Positions 1-8,519 of a stretch of 64,000 nucleotides of DNA are shown here, piece by piece. The translations under genes and the position numbers were made by a program. Origin of the DNA: CAVSWT01 sp963775245 (GTDB lineage: Bacteria > Bacteroidota > Ignavibacteria > Ignavibacteriales > Ignavibacteriaceae). The notes beneath the pieces were generated by a model. The model did no database searches, had not been told where the DNA came from, and saw only the letters and a list, made by a program, of their open reading frames with translations. Every line of letters begins with the position of its first letter. The first letter of the stretch is position 1. The DNA is taken from the NCBI GenBank assembly GCA_963775245.1, contig CAVZID010000019.1:62001-126000 (forward strand). Direction: 5' to 3'.

Positions 1-1160
1 CATTGTTGCTAAGCTTCTTAAAGGCGGACTTTATCTTAATGTCCATTCCATGGCTCACCCTAGTGGCGAGATCAGAGGACAACTGCTTCCGGTAAGCGGC
101 ACCGGGTTCACTGTTTCTCTCGATGGCGATCAAGTTACTCCTACTCCTGTTACAACTAATGCTTCCGGTACCGGCTGGGTTGTTCTTGATAATAACGGAA
201 CTGAAATAAATCATAGCCTTACCGTTGCCGGTTTATCAAGTAATCTTACTGCTGCTCATTTTCATAACGCCCCGGCTGGTACAAGCGGCGGAGTTGTTCA
301 TCCGATTACTTTTAATGATAGCACTTCCACCGGAAGCTGGGCTGGATTTTCTGATAATATGATTACTGAACTTCTGAAGAATAATTTATACTTAAATGTA
401 CATACGACTAATAATCCCGGTGGTGAAATTCGAGGACAAGTTATCCTCCGAAGCGATATTATGCTTAGTGCAAATTTAGATGGGACTCAAGAAGCCCCAA
501 CGCCGGTAACAACAAATGGAACCGGAACTGCATGGGCTGTACTTAGTACTGACTTGACTTCTCTTTCTTATCAAGTTACTTATGCTCAACTTGACAGCAA
601 TTTTACTGCTTCTCATTTTCATATTGGCGCTGCCGGTGTTTCCGGAGGGGTTGTTTTTCCTATTACTTCTTCTTTTAACGGGAATACTGCTTCCGGTACC
701 TGGGATAATATTCCAGATACCATTGTTGCTAAGCTTCTTAAAGGCGGACTTTATCTTAATGTCCATTCCATGGCTCACCCTAGTGGCGAGATCAGAGGAC
801 AACTGCTTCCGGTAAGCGGCACCGGGTTTACTGTTTCTCTTGACGGTAATCAAGTTACTCCCACCCCGGTTACAACTAATGCTTCCGGTACAGGCTGGGT
901 TGTTCTTGATAATAACGGAACTGAAATAAATCATAGTCTTACCGTTGCCGGTTTATCAAGCAATCTTACTGCTGCTCATTTTCATAATGCCCCGGTTGGT
1001 ACTAGCGGCGGAGTTGTTCATCCTATTACATTTACTGACAGCACCTCCACCGGAAGCTGGACCGGATTTACCGATAATATGATTACTGAACTTCTGAAAA
1101 ATAATTTATACTTAAATGTACATACTACTAATTATCCCGGTGGTGAAATTAGAGGGCAAG
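1..1160 (+). repeat. 720-bp tandem duplication inside the CHRD gene
   Basis: Bases 1 to about 440 recur at 721 to about 1160 with only scattered third-position-like changes; the first 100 or so bases match exactly. The period is 720 bp (240 codons), which is two CHRD domains. The domain between the copies (about 460-720) is a diverged CHRD. This is a recent in-frame duplication of a two-domain unit, and more copies may lie upstream. Confidence 0.9.
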
Positions 1161-1240
1161 TGCTATTTTCAAATATCACAAGCGGTAATGTGCCTGTAGA
1201 ATTAACTTCTTTCTCAGCTTCTGTTTCGGGAAAAATGTGA
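1..1240 (+). CDS. CHRD-domain secreted protein (5' end outside window, frameshifted 3' end)
   Basis: The frame is already open at base 2, so the start lies to the left of the window. The visible 412 or so codons hold the tail of one CHRD (chordin-type) domain and three more domains, at about bases 110-440, 460-800 and 830-1160. Each has the family hallmarks HFHxxxxGxxGGVVxPI and YLNVHxxxxPxGEIRGQ. CHRD domains are extracellular beta-sandwich modules of unknown role in bacteria. The following VELTSFSASVSG stretch is the usual linker to a type IX sorting domain, but the frame stops at 1238-1240 and the linker continues one base back. The protein is therefore probably an exported cell-surface or secreted protein. 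Confidence is high for the domain and low for the function. Confidence 0.85.
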   Translation, partial: IVAKLLKGGLYLNVHSMAHPSGEIRGQLLPVSGTGFTVSLDGDQVTPTPVTTNASGTGWVVLDNNGTEINHSLTVAGLSSNLTAAHFHNAPAGTSGGVVHPITFNDSTSTGSWAGFSDNMITELLKNNLYLNVHTTNNPGGEIRGQVILRSDIMLSANLDGTQEAPTPVTTNGTGTAWAVLSTDLTSLSYQVTYAQLDSNFTASHFHIGAAGVSGGVVFPITSSFNGNTASGTWDNIPDTIVAKLLKGGLYLNVHSMAHPSGEIRGQLLPVSGTGFTVSLDGNQVTPTPVTTNASGTGWVVLDNNGTEINHSLTVAGLSSNLTAAHFHNAPVGTSGGVVHPITFTDSTSTGSWTGFTDNMITELLKNNLYLNVHTTNYPGGEIRGQVLFSNITSGNVPVELTSFSASVSGKM

Positions 1241-1771
1241 ACTTAATTTGGAGAACTGCTACAGAAATAAATAATTCCGGATTTGACATTGAGAGAAGTT
1301 CAGAATGGAAAAATGATTTTTCAAAGATTGGTTTTATGGCAGGGAAAGGGATCTTCAACAGAAGCACAATCATATCAATTTGCTGATAAAAACTTAGTTA
1401 ATGGAATTTATTATTACCGCCTTAAACAAATAGATTTTGATGGTACATTTGAATATTCACCGAATTGTACAAGTACAAATAAATGAAAAACCATTAACAT
1501 TTTCTTTAAGTCAAAATTACCCAAATCCTTTCAACCCATCTACAGTAATTAACTTTCAAATAGCTGAAAGAACCAATGTCACTTTGAAAGTTTATAATAT
1601 TTTGGGAAAGGAAATTGCCGTATTGTTAAATGAAGTCAAAGATGCGGGCGACTATAAAATTAACTTCAAGGCATCTTCTCTTGGCGGAGGATTAGCAAGT
1701 GGAGTCTATATTTATGAGCTCTCAACGGCAGCGGACAGACCTTTTCAAGGAAAATGATCTTGATGAAATAA
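1228..1771 (+). pseudogene. Type IX sorting domain and linker of the CHRD protein, split over three frames
   Basis: The linker resumes at 1228 in the -1 frame (GKNVNLIWRTATEINNSGF), moves to another frame near the G-run at 1348-1350 (SSTEAQSYQFADKN then YYYRLKQIDFDGTFEYS), shifts again near 1455-1465 (VQINEKPLTFSLSQNYPNPFNPST) and again near 1736-1745, where the usual end (SRKMILMK, stop 1769-1771) lies in a different frame from the preceding SGVYIYELS. NYPNPFNPST with VYNILGKEI and SGVYIYEL marks the C-terminal Por/type IX secretion sorting domain, which normally targets the protein through the outer membrane. As written, the CHRD protein would lose it. Four shifts in about 520 bp suggest decay or bad consensus sequence. 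Confidence 0.8.
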
Positions 1772-1995
1772 TTATTTTGTGATGCATAAATAAGGAAATT
1801 TGTAATTAACAACTCCGGGTTAATGAATTCGAAGATTTAATCAAATTAATTTTGAGGCTGATATAAAAGCAGGATGTTTATCAAAAGATTTGATGTTAAA
1901 ATAAATTAGTTAGTTTGGTTAAATCAAAATTACATTTCGGCAAAATCGATTTGTATTTTGATTAAGCTTTTAATCAGCCTTTTAATATTTAAAAT

Positions 1996-2481
1996 TTATT
2001 TTGAATAAAGAGTATCTGTTTCCTTTTGCTCCAGTTGTAATGCAGAGCTGATTTTATTTTTTGTTGGTGCATTAAAAGCGAAATAACCAAGTATTAAAAT
2101 TCCTATTAATAAATTATATTGATTCCCTGCAGCCAGAAAAAACACTAAATTCAAAAATACACAGCTTTCTATTAATGCCCATCTGATTATTGATGTTGTT
2201 CTATATTCAATTAGTTTTTCAAAAAGGCTTTTGGATTTATCAATGTTTATCATTCGCTGATCAAATATTTTTAAGGATATAAAAATTAAAATCATAGGAA
2301 TAAAAATCCCCACAGTCAAAAATATATTTTGCAATGAAGAATGAACTTCCATCTTAGAAAGATAAGTTAAGAAAAGACAAACTATTAAAAAAAATATTTG
2401 TCCTAATAATAAAGCAATCCAAATTATCAATGTAATCTTTAACATCTCCGGGACTGTAGTTGGCACTTTATTATATTGCAT
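1996..2481 (-). CDS. Four-TM membrane protein of unknown function
   Basis: A 161-residue hydrophobic protein with about four membrane segments (residues 15-40, 50-72, 98-118, 122-137) and a charged middle (residues 72-95) and tail. No catalytic motif is visible and I do not recognise a named family. The start ATG at 2481 is preceded by AAGGG about eight bases upstream. It diverges from prfA and converges on the CHRD gene. Bases 1772-1995 below it hold no gene, only short AT-rich inverted repeats (for example AATCAAAAT ... ATTTTGATT) that could end transcription. Confidence 0.7.
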   Translation of the reverse strand: MQYNKVPTTVPEMLKITLIIWIALLLGQIFFLIVCLFLTYLSKMEVHSSLQNIFLTVGIFIPMILIFISLKIFDQRMINIDKSKSLFEKLIEYRTTSIIRWALIESCVFLNLVFFLAAGNQYNLLIGILILGYFAFNAPTKNKISSALQLEQKETDTLYSK

Positions 2482-2571
2482 TATTGCACCCTTTTTTGAA
2501 AAATTCTTGCTTAGTTAAAATCTATCATCTTTCTTATATTTGCAAGTAATTGAATAAAAAAATAATCGGCA

Positions 2572-3648
2572 ATGGAATTATTAGAAAAGCTCAAAAAAAT
2601 AAAAAATAAGTTTGATCAGATAAATCAGCAGCTTTCTGATCCTGATGTTTTATCTGAAAGAGATAAGGTAGTTACTCTCAGCCGTGAAAGAAGCGAACTT
2701 ACAGAAATAATACGTGCTTACGATGATTTTTCGGAAGTCATAAAAAATATCGATGGAAACAAAGAGATAATTGAACTCGGCGGTGATAAAGAATTAGTTA
2801 GCCTTGCAGAATCAGAACTTGATGAGCTAGAAGAAAAAAAGTTAAAGCTGGAAGAAGAAATAAAAATTCTTTTGCTTCCCAAAGATCCAAATGACAATAA
2901 AGATATAATTATGGAAATCCGTGCCGGAACAGGCGGAGAAGAGGCAGCGCTTTTTGCGGATGATCTTTTCAGAATGTACACTCGTTACACTGAAATAAAA
3001 GGTTGGAAATTTGAAATAATTGATATCAGCGATACCGGCTTAGGTGGAATAAAAGAAGCAGTGTTTTCAATAAATGGAAATGGTGTTTATGGTAGTTTAA
3101 AATTTGAAAGCGGAGTTCACCGAGTTCAAAGAGTGCCGGCTACTGAAGCGAATGGAAGAGTACATACCTCTGCAGCATCTGTCGCTGTTTTACCGGAAGC
3201 AGAAGATGTTCAAATCGATATTAATCCAACTGAATTGCGAATTGATATTTTCAGATCAGGCGGAGCCGGCGGACAAAACGTAAACAAGGTTGAAACGGCA
3301 GTTAGAATCACTCACCTTCCTACCGGGCTAGTAGTTCAATGCCAGGATGAAAGATCGCAATTGAAGAACAGGCAAAAAGCAATGAAGGTTTTGCGTGCCC
3401 GTTTGTACGATATGAAATTGAAAGAGCAATCTGCTGAAATATCAGCACAAAGAAAAAGCATGGTTGGCAGCGGTGATCGCAGTGATAAAATCAGAACTTA
3501 CAATTTTCCTCAAAATAGAGTTACGGATCATAGGATTGGCTTAACGCTTTACAACCTTTCAAATATTATGGAAGGCGATATGGATGAATTGATTGAACAG
3601 ATAAAGCTTGCGGATAGGACTGAGAAATTACAGGAAAGTGTTGAATAA
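2572..3648 (+). CDS. prfA: Peptide chain release factor 1
   Basis: The protein releases the finished peptide at UAA and UAG stop codons in the ribosome. The GGQ tripeptide that triggers peptidyl-tRNA hydrolysis is at residues 233-235 (RSGGAGGQNVNK), and the stop-codon-reading tripeptide PAT is at 189-191, the PxT form of RF1 rather than the SPF of RF2. The 358-residue length is normal for RF1. It stands alone on the plus strand. A TATATT hexamer at 2535-2540 could be its -10 box, with only a poor -35 (TTAGTT, 18 bases upstream). A strong hairpin follows at 3700-3733. No PrmC methylase gene is adjacent. Confidence 0.97.
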   Translation: MELLEKLKKIKNKFDQINQQLSDPDVLSERDKVVTLSRERSELTEIIRAYDDFSEVIKNIDGNKEIIELGGDKELVSLAESELDELEEKKLKLEEEIKILLLPKDPNDNKDIIMEIRAGTGGEEAALFADDLFRMYTRYTEIKGWKFEIIDISDTGLGGIKEAVFSINGNGVYGSLKFESGVHRVQRVPATEANGRVHTSAASVAVLPEAEDVQIDINPTELRIDIFRSGGAGGQNVNKVETAVRITHLPTGLVVQCQDERSQLKNRQKAMKVLRARLYDMKLKEQSAEISAQRKSMVGSGDRSDKIRTYNFPQNRVTDHRIGLTLYNLSNIMEGDMDELIEQIKLADRTEKLQESVE

Positions 3649-3699
3649 AAATTAAGCTACAGTTTTGTTAATAGTTAAATGTTGATTTACGCCTTTTCG

Positions 3700-3733
3700 A
3701 TAAACCCAATTTTTTTTTAGAAATTGGGTTTAT
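3700..3733. terminator. Bidirectional terminator between prfA and the PP2C regulator
   Basis: Perfect 13-bp inverted repeat (ATAAACCCAATTT / AAATTGGGTTTAT) with an eight-base, T-rich loop, placed between two convergent genes. The core AACCCAATT/AATTGGGTT recurs in the palindrome at 16754-16780. Confidence 0.75.
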
Positions 3734-3761
3734 GCTGTGTTAATTAAGAATTGATAAGATA

Positions 3762-5327
3762 CTATAAAGCTTTTATTGTAATTAAGCTAATATCGTCTTC
3801 AAACTTGCCGTCTGTAAATTTGAAAAACTCTTCTTTAATTTTCTCTAGAGGATTATTATCAGTAGAAGTATTTGTTAATACTTGGTTCAGCTTTGAGCTT
3901 CCGAATTGTTCCCCTTCACTATTTCTTGATTCGATTATCCCATCTGTAATCATAATTATTAAATCATTTGGGTTCAAATCAATTTTTACAGAAGTATAAT
4001 TACCGGATTCAGCAAATCCCAATAAAAGGCCCTGTGATTTAATACTTTTAACTTCGCCTGTAATGCTGTTTTTAAAAAGCAAAGGTAAATCACCGGCGCC
4101 GGTATATTGGAGGCTTCTTTCTTTTGTATTAATTACAACTACAGATAAAGTCGAAAATACCTCAGATACTTTCGCATCATCATAAACAGACTTGTTTACC
4201 TGCTGAAGTATTTCTTCCGGTGAATGTTCTTTGTCGGTTTGAAGTACAACTCTCATAGCACTTCGAACATAACTGGCATAAGCAAAAGCGAAATACCAGG
4301 CTCCCCATTTTTTACCCATTACATCGCCTAAGATCACAGCTATGCGGTTTTCGTCTAAAGTATAATAATCAAGAAAATCTCCGCCGGGAATTCCTTGATA
4401 CGGCTGGTGCCAATGATTAATCTGAAATCCTTCTACCTGCGGGCTTTTATCAGGAACAACTTTTGCTCTTAATGAATCTGCTGCTTGATGTAATTCCGAA
4501 ACAACTTTTTGTCTTTCTTTATTCAATGATTTTAAAATTGTATTTACTTTAGCAACCAAAACCCTAGGCCCTGCTGTTTTAACTATATAATCATTAATAC
4601 CAAGATCATAACCATCAAGTATATCTTTTTCTTCTCCCTTTGCAGAAAGGAAAATAAACGGTATAGATTTCAATTCAGAATTTTCAAGCAGCATTTGACG
4701 GAATTTAAATCCATCTATTTCAGGCATCATTATATCAGAAACAATTATATCGGGAACATTTGATTTTATTTTTTCAAATGCTTCTTTTACACCGGGAGCT
4801 GTTTCACATTCTAATCCTTCTTTCTTCAAATTATATTGAAAAAGTTTAGAAAGAGATAAATCGTCGTCAACCAATAAAACTTTTGGTACACTTTGGGTGA
4901 AGGATTGTTCAAGATTTTTCTTTACACCGTAAACTTTATAAATATCTGCTTTACGTAATAACGCCTGAACTTTTAAGAGAAGTTCATCTACATCAAACGG
5001 CTTTGTTATTATATCATCACCGCCGGATTCAAGTGCTTTTGATTTGTCTTCGAGGCTGGTTTTAGCGGTTACAAAAACGAAAGGCAAAACCCTATGGTTT
5101 TCATTCTCCCTAACTTTCTGGCAAAATGTAAAACCATCCATTTCTTCCATACTTACATCGCACAAAACCAAATCAATTTTTTGATCTCTTAAATGCTGAA
5201 ACCCTTCTTCAGCATTTGATGCATCGAATACCTGATAATGATTATTTTTGAGGTGATGACCAAGTAACTTTCTAATTATTGAATCATCGTCTATCACAAG
5301 AATGGATTTTTTTTCTTCATTAAACAT
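3762..5327 (-). CDS. REC-REC-PP2C (SpoIIE/RsbU-type) response-regulator phosphatase
   Basis: A 521-residue protein with two receiver domains and a PP2C-like serine phosphatase. The first receiver (residues about 7-125) has acidic residues D13-D15, phospho-acceptor D57 and the conserved lysine in TKPFD. The second (about 148-265) has acceptor D198 in SDIMMPEIDG. The phosphatase (about 295-520) keeps the metal-binding motifs GGDFLD (315-320), GDVMGK (D335), TDGIIE and DDISLI. Proteins of this type dephosphorylate STAS-domain antagonists in partner switching, and a STAS gene lies 68 bp upstream in the same direction, so that is the likely substrate. It is the last gene of the four-gene signalling operon. 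Confidence 0.92.
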   Translation of the reverse strand: MFNEEKKSILVIDDDSIIRKLLGHHLKNNHYQVFDASNAEEGFQHLRDQKIDLVLCDVSMEEMDGFTFCQKVRENENHRVLPFVFVTAKTSLEDKSKALESGGDDIITKPFDVDELLLKVQALLRKADIYKVYGVKKNLEQSFTQSVPKVLLVDDDLSLSKLFQYNLKKEGLECETAPGVKEAFEKIKSNVPDIIVSDIMMPEIDGFKFRQMLLENSELKSIPFIFLSAKGEEKDILDGYDLGINDYIVKTAGPRVLVAKVNTILKSLNKERQKVVSELHQAADSLRAKVVPDKSPQVEGFQINHWHQPYQGIPGGDFLDYYTLDENRIAVILGDVMGKKWGAWYFAFAYASYVRSAMRVVLQTDKEHSPEEILQQVNKSVYDDAKVSEVFSTLSVVVINTKERSLQYTGAGDLPLLFKNSITGEVKSIKSQGLLLGFAESGNYTSVKIDLNPNDLIIMITDGIIESRNSEGEQFGSSKLNQVLTNTSTDNNPLEKIKEEFFKFTDGKFEDDISLITIKAL

Positions 5328-5395
5328 ATTCAGGGCAGAACTCTATTTCATTCGAAAAAATTAAACGGCAAGTTAAAATGCCATTTGATTGATAT

Positions 5396-5734
5396 TCAGG
5401 AAAAACTTTTTATTGCTTCTTCCTTTGACTTAAATGATTCAAAAACTCTATACATACGAGTAAGCTCAAACATAGAATGAACCGCCGGCTGAAAACCGAC
5501 TAACCTTAGATCGCCGCCTAAAGTTGTTAACTTCTTTAAAGCTACAACCAACGTCCCCAGGAACGTAGAATCAATAAATTCGCATGCGGATAAATCCACA
5601 ACAATTTTCATGTTACCTTCATCGATAGAATCAATTAAAAGATTTTTAAATTCTTCGGCTTCCGAAAGTGTAGCTCTAACAATATTCACTTGAATATATG
5701 TAATTTCCCCTACTTTTTCTTTTGTGCATTCCAT
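5396..5734 (-). CDS. STAS-domain anti-sigma factor antagonist
   Basis: A 112-residue single STAS domain like SpoIIAA/RsbV. The phosphorylation loop reads CEFIDSTFLGTLV, with the expected serine at residue 56 (DST in place of the usual DSS). In the family this serine is phosphorylated by an anti-sigma kinase and dephosphorylated by a PP2C phosphatase such as the one encoded downstream. No RsbW/SpoIIAB-type kinase is in the window, so its partner must be elsewhere or be the operon's histidine kinase. It sits 31 bp below the sigma54 activator gene. Confidence 0.9.
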   Translation of the reverse strand: MECTKEKVGEITYIQVNIVRATLSEAEEFKNLLIDSIDEGNMKIVVDLSACEFIDSTFLGTLVVALKKLTTLGGDLRLVGFQPAVHSMFELTRMYRVFESFKSKEEAIKSFS

Positions 5735-5765
5735 TTAGATTCACCTAATATTTAAGTTAATATTT

Positions 5766-7148
5766 TTATTCCGACGATCTATTTTCAATTTTATATTTGT
5801 CCATTAATCTGTAAATAGTGGCTCTCCCTAACTGAAGCTTTTTGGCCGCTTCAACTATATTTCCGTTAGTAACTTCCAGAGCATGCCTAATCGCTTCCTC
5901 TTTAAGCTTTTCAAAGGGGATTATGTTATCATCACTAAACAAAGGAACTCCCGTATCTATTATCGTAGAAAAATCCCCAGACTTTAAGTGCGGAGGAAGG
6001 TCATCCACATCAATAACATCACTTTCCGTTATTATTAGACATCTTTCAATTGTATTTTCCATTTCCCTAATATTTCCAGGCCAGGTATAATCGTAAATAA
6101 GCTGCAAAGCTTTCTTTGAAAAACCTTTTATATTTTTATCCAGCTTTTTATTAAAGGTATCAATAAAATGATAAACCAAAACTAATACATCCCCTCTTCT
6201 TTGCCGCAATGGTGGGATGAAAATAGGGAATGAATTTAACCTATAATATAAATCTTCCCGGAATTCTTTTTGTTCTACAGCTAACTTTAAATCCCTATTG
6301 GTAGCCGAAATAATCCTTACATCGGATTTAATTAATTCTGTCCCGCCTACTCTTTCAAATTCTTTCTGCTGAATAACACGAAGCAGCTTAGCCTGCAAAA
6401 GCATTTCAAGTTCGCCAACTTCATCTAAAAATAAAGTACCGCCATTAGCTAATTCGAATTTTCCAATTTTACGCTGATGAGCACCGGTAAATGAACCTTT
6501 CTCATGCCCAAATAATTCACTCTCTAATAGTTCTCTTGGAATAGAAGCACAGTTAACAACAATAAAAGGTTTGTCCTTTCTTCTTCCGTTATAGTGGATG
6601 GCTCTGGCAATTAATTCTTTACCCGTACCGCTTTCACCGTTTATTAAAACAGTAATATCATTATTCAAAACTTTGGTAACTAATTTAAAAACTTCCTGCA
6701 TTTTTCCATCAGAGGAAATTATATTATCAAAGCTGTATTCCCTTTTAACATTTTCTTTCAAGTTTTCAAGTTCCCTGCTAAGGTCATAACTTTTTATGGC
6801 ATTTTTTATAGCGGGTTCAAGTTTCTGAATTTCAATTGGCTTCGGGAAATAATCAAAAGCTCCATAACGAATAGACTCAACAGCAACTTCAACACTTCCC
6901 TGTGCAGAAAGCATAATAACAGGCAAGTTCTCGTCTGTTGCTTTAATTCTCTTAAGTGCTTCAAGGCCGTTTAAACCCGGCAGCATTATATCGAGCAGTA
7001 TTAAATCCGGTTTCATGTTAAGCTTTTTCAAAGCATCTTCACTGTTTGAAAAGACTTCTACATCATATTGCCACTTATCTTTTACCCAATATGTAAGCAG
7101 CTTTGATATAGCAAGTTCGTCATCTACTATGAAAATTAATTTACTCAC
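5766..7148 (-). CDS. NtrC-family sigma54-dependent response regulator
   Basis: A 460-residue protein with the three standard domains. The receiver (residues 1-120) has D9/D10 and phospho-acceptor D53 (LLDIMLPG). The AAA+ domain (about 140-375) has Walker A GESGTGKE, the sigma54-contacting GSFTGA loop and Walker B LFLDEVGEL. The C-terminal Fis-type helix-turn-helix (about 415-455) reads NIVEAAKKLQLGRATIYRLM. It activates transcription by remodelling sigma54 RNA polymerase. It overlaps the histidine kinase by four bases (ATGA), which makes the kinase its likely phosphodonor. Its target genes are not visible here. Confidence 0.95.
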   Translation of the reverse strand: MSKLIFIVDDELAISKLLTYWVKDKWQYDVEVFSNSEDALKKLNMKPDLILLDIMLPGLNGLEALKRIKATDENLPVIMLSAQGSVEVAVESIRYGAFDYFPKPIEIQKLEPAIKNAIKSYDLSRELENLKENVKREYSFDNIISSDGKMQEVFKLVTKVLNNDITVLINGESGTGKELIARAIHYNGRRKDKPFIVVNCASIPRELLESELFGHEKGSFTGAHQRKIGKFELANGGTLFLDEVGELEMLLQAKLLRVIQQKEFERVGGTELIKSDVRIISATNRDLKLAVEQKEFREDLYYRLNSFPIFIPPLRQRRGDVLVLVYHFIDTFNKKLDKNIKGFSKKALQLIYDYTWPGNIREMENTIERCLIITESDVIDVDDLPPHLKSGDFSTIIDTGVPLFSDDNIIPFEKLKEEAIRHALEVTNGNIVEAAKKLQLGRATIYRLMDKYKIENRSSE

Positions 7149-8413
7149 TTACTATCCTTAAATTTGTTAAACTTTTGAAGTTTAGGGAGTTTCACTAAAC
7201 AAGTAGTTCCATGATCCAGTTTGCTCTCAATTTTAATAAATCCTTTATGCATATCTAAAATATGTTTTACAAAAACCAATCCCAAACCTGTCCCGGCAAT
7301 TTCTGCCCCTGGACGGCTTGCCCTATAAAACTTTTCAAATATATGCGGCACGTCTTCTTCAGGAATTCCAATACCTGTGTCGCTTATTATTATTTCAACT
7401 TCTTTATAAAGATTCTGTACAAATATACTTATTCTTCCGTTCTTTTTTGTAAACTTTATGGCATTATCAAGAAGAGCATTAAACACTTGTTCGATTTTTT
7501 GTGCATCAGCATTTATGATAATTGCTTCGTCCGGTGCCTCTGTGGTTAATATAACATTGTTTGCTTGTAAAACTTCAAATTTAGAATCAACAACATCTAA
7601 TAACAATTTTAATACGTCAAATTCGCTCCTATAAAGTTCAACTAAATTCCCTTCTACTTTTGTTATATCAAGCACATCATTGATTAAGTGAGCAAGCCTT
7701 TTTCCTTCTTTCAAAATTACACTGTTAAATTCGCTTCTCATTTCAGAAGTCATTTCCGGATCAGTAGAAATTGTTTCAGAAAATCCAATTATAGATGCTA
7801 ACGGTGTACGAAGCTCATGAGAAACATTTGATATAAATTCGTTTTTCAATCTGTTCAATTCCTCAAGCAAAGCTTTCTTTTGCCTTGATCTGCTTCTTTC
7901 AATTGATAGTAATCTATTTGCTTCATCAAGCTTTTCATTTAAACATGAATTTCTTTCTTCATATATTTTAATTGGATTTAAATTTTTACCGATGCCTATC
8001 ATACCTAATAATTTATTCTCAAGAAATAATCCCTTGCAGTTAAACTCAAAATGGATTTCTTTCCCGAATTTGCTTATTGCAACAGCGTTAAAGGACACCA
8101 GTCTATCTGAACTCAATATTTTTTGAAATGCGCTAGCAGTGATTTTTTTATCTTTTGGAGAAACAATTTCAAAAAAATGTTTTCCAATTAATTCTTCGGC
8201 AACATATTCTAATAAAGTAGGGCCGTATTCACTGGTTGAAAGAAAAATTCCGTTTGCATTAAGTTCAAAAATAAAATCTTCGTCTGTTTCGTATATTGCT
8301 TTTAACTTTTTCTTGTATTCATCAATCAGCGAGTTCTTCAATTTTAATTCGCTGTTTAATGTTGTCTTTTTCTCGCTGCGTAAAGCTTTAGCTTTAATTT
8401 TTCTTCTCCTCAA
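7145..8413 (-). CDS. Soluble PAS sensor histidine kinase
   Basis: A 422-residue kinase without membrane segments. It has a basic N-terminus, a PAS-like domain (residues about 40-145), a coiled coil (150-195), a HisKA domain with phospho-acceptor H199 (SHELRTPLASI), and an HATPase domain with N box NALLDNAIKF, G1 DTGIGIPEE, F box FEKFYR and G2 GTGLGL. It probably senses an internal signal and phosphorylates the overlapping NtrC-type regulator and perhaps the REC-REC phosphatase. The start is uncertain: the longest frame begins at TTG 8413, but an AGGAG lies just inside it, so translation may begin a few codons downstream at a rare codon. No ATG exists near the N-terminus. Confidence 0.92.
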   Translation of the reverse strand: MRRRKIKAKALRSEKKTTLNSELKLKNSLIDEYKKKLKAIYETDEDFIFELNANGIFLSTSEYGPTLLEYVAEELIGKHFFEIVSPKDKKITASAFQKILSSDRLVSFNAVAISKFGKEIHFEFNCKGLFLENKLLGMIGIGKNLNPIKIYEERNSCLNEKLDEANRLLSIERSRSRQKKALLEELNRLKNEFISNVSHELRTPLASIIGFSETISTDPEMTSEMRSEFNSVILKEGKRLAHLINDVLDITKVEGNLVELYRSEFDVLKLLLDVVDSKFEVLQANNVILTTEAPDEAIIINADAQKIEQVFNALLDNAIKFTKKNGRISIFVQNLYKEVEIIISDTGIGIPEEDVPHIFEKFYRASRPGAEIAGTGLGLVFVKHILDMHKGFIKIESKLDHGTTCLVKLPKLQKFNKFKDSK

Positions 8414-8467
8414 AAATACTTGAATTTTTATAGAAATTGTAATTTTTTCTTAAATATTTACGATATG

Positions 8468-8496
8468 AAAATATGATGTTTTTAATATTAAATCAA
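8468..8496 (-). promoter_or_regulatory. Predicted sigma70-type promoter of the signalling operon
   Basis: On the minus strand TTGATT (8496-8491), 17 bases, TATTTT (8473-8468). Transcription would begin near 8461, about 48 bases before the kinase start. Confidence 0.55.
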
Positions 8497-8519
8497 TTTA
8501 GGGAAAATTAATTGAGCAG

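Noticed and set aside
476..934. Long open frame on the minus strand opposite the CHRD repeats
   Set aside because: It mirrors the codon bias of the repeat unit and has no family features; the plus-strand CHRD domains are certain.
1283..1757. Two separate small genes on the plus strand
   Set aside because: Their translations are consecutive parts of one linker and sorting domain; they are frame-broken pieces of the CHRD gene, not genes.
8411..8418. TATTTTTG on the minus strand as a Bacteroidota -7 box for the kinase gene
   Set aside because: It overlaps the start codon region and lacks a TTTG 19-21 bases upstream; the TTGATT-17-TATTTT promoter at 8468-8496 fits better.
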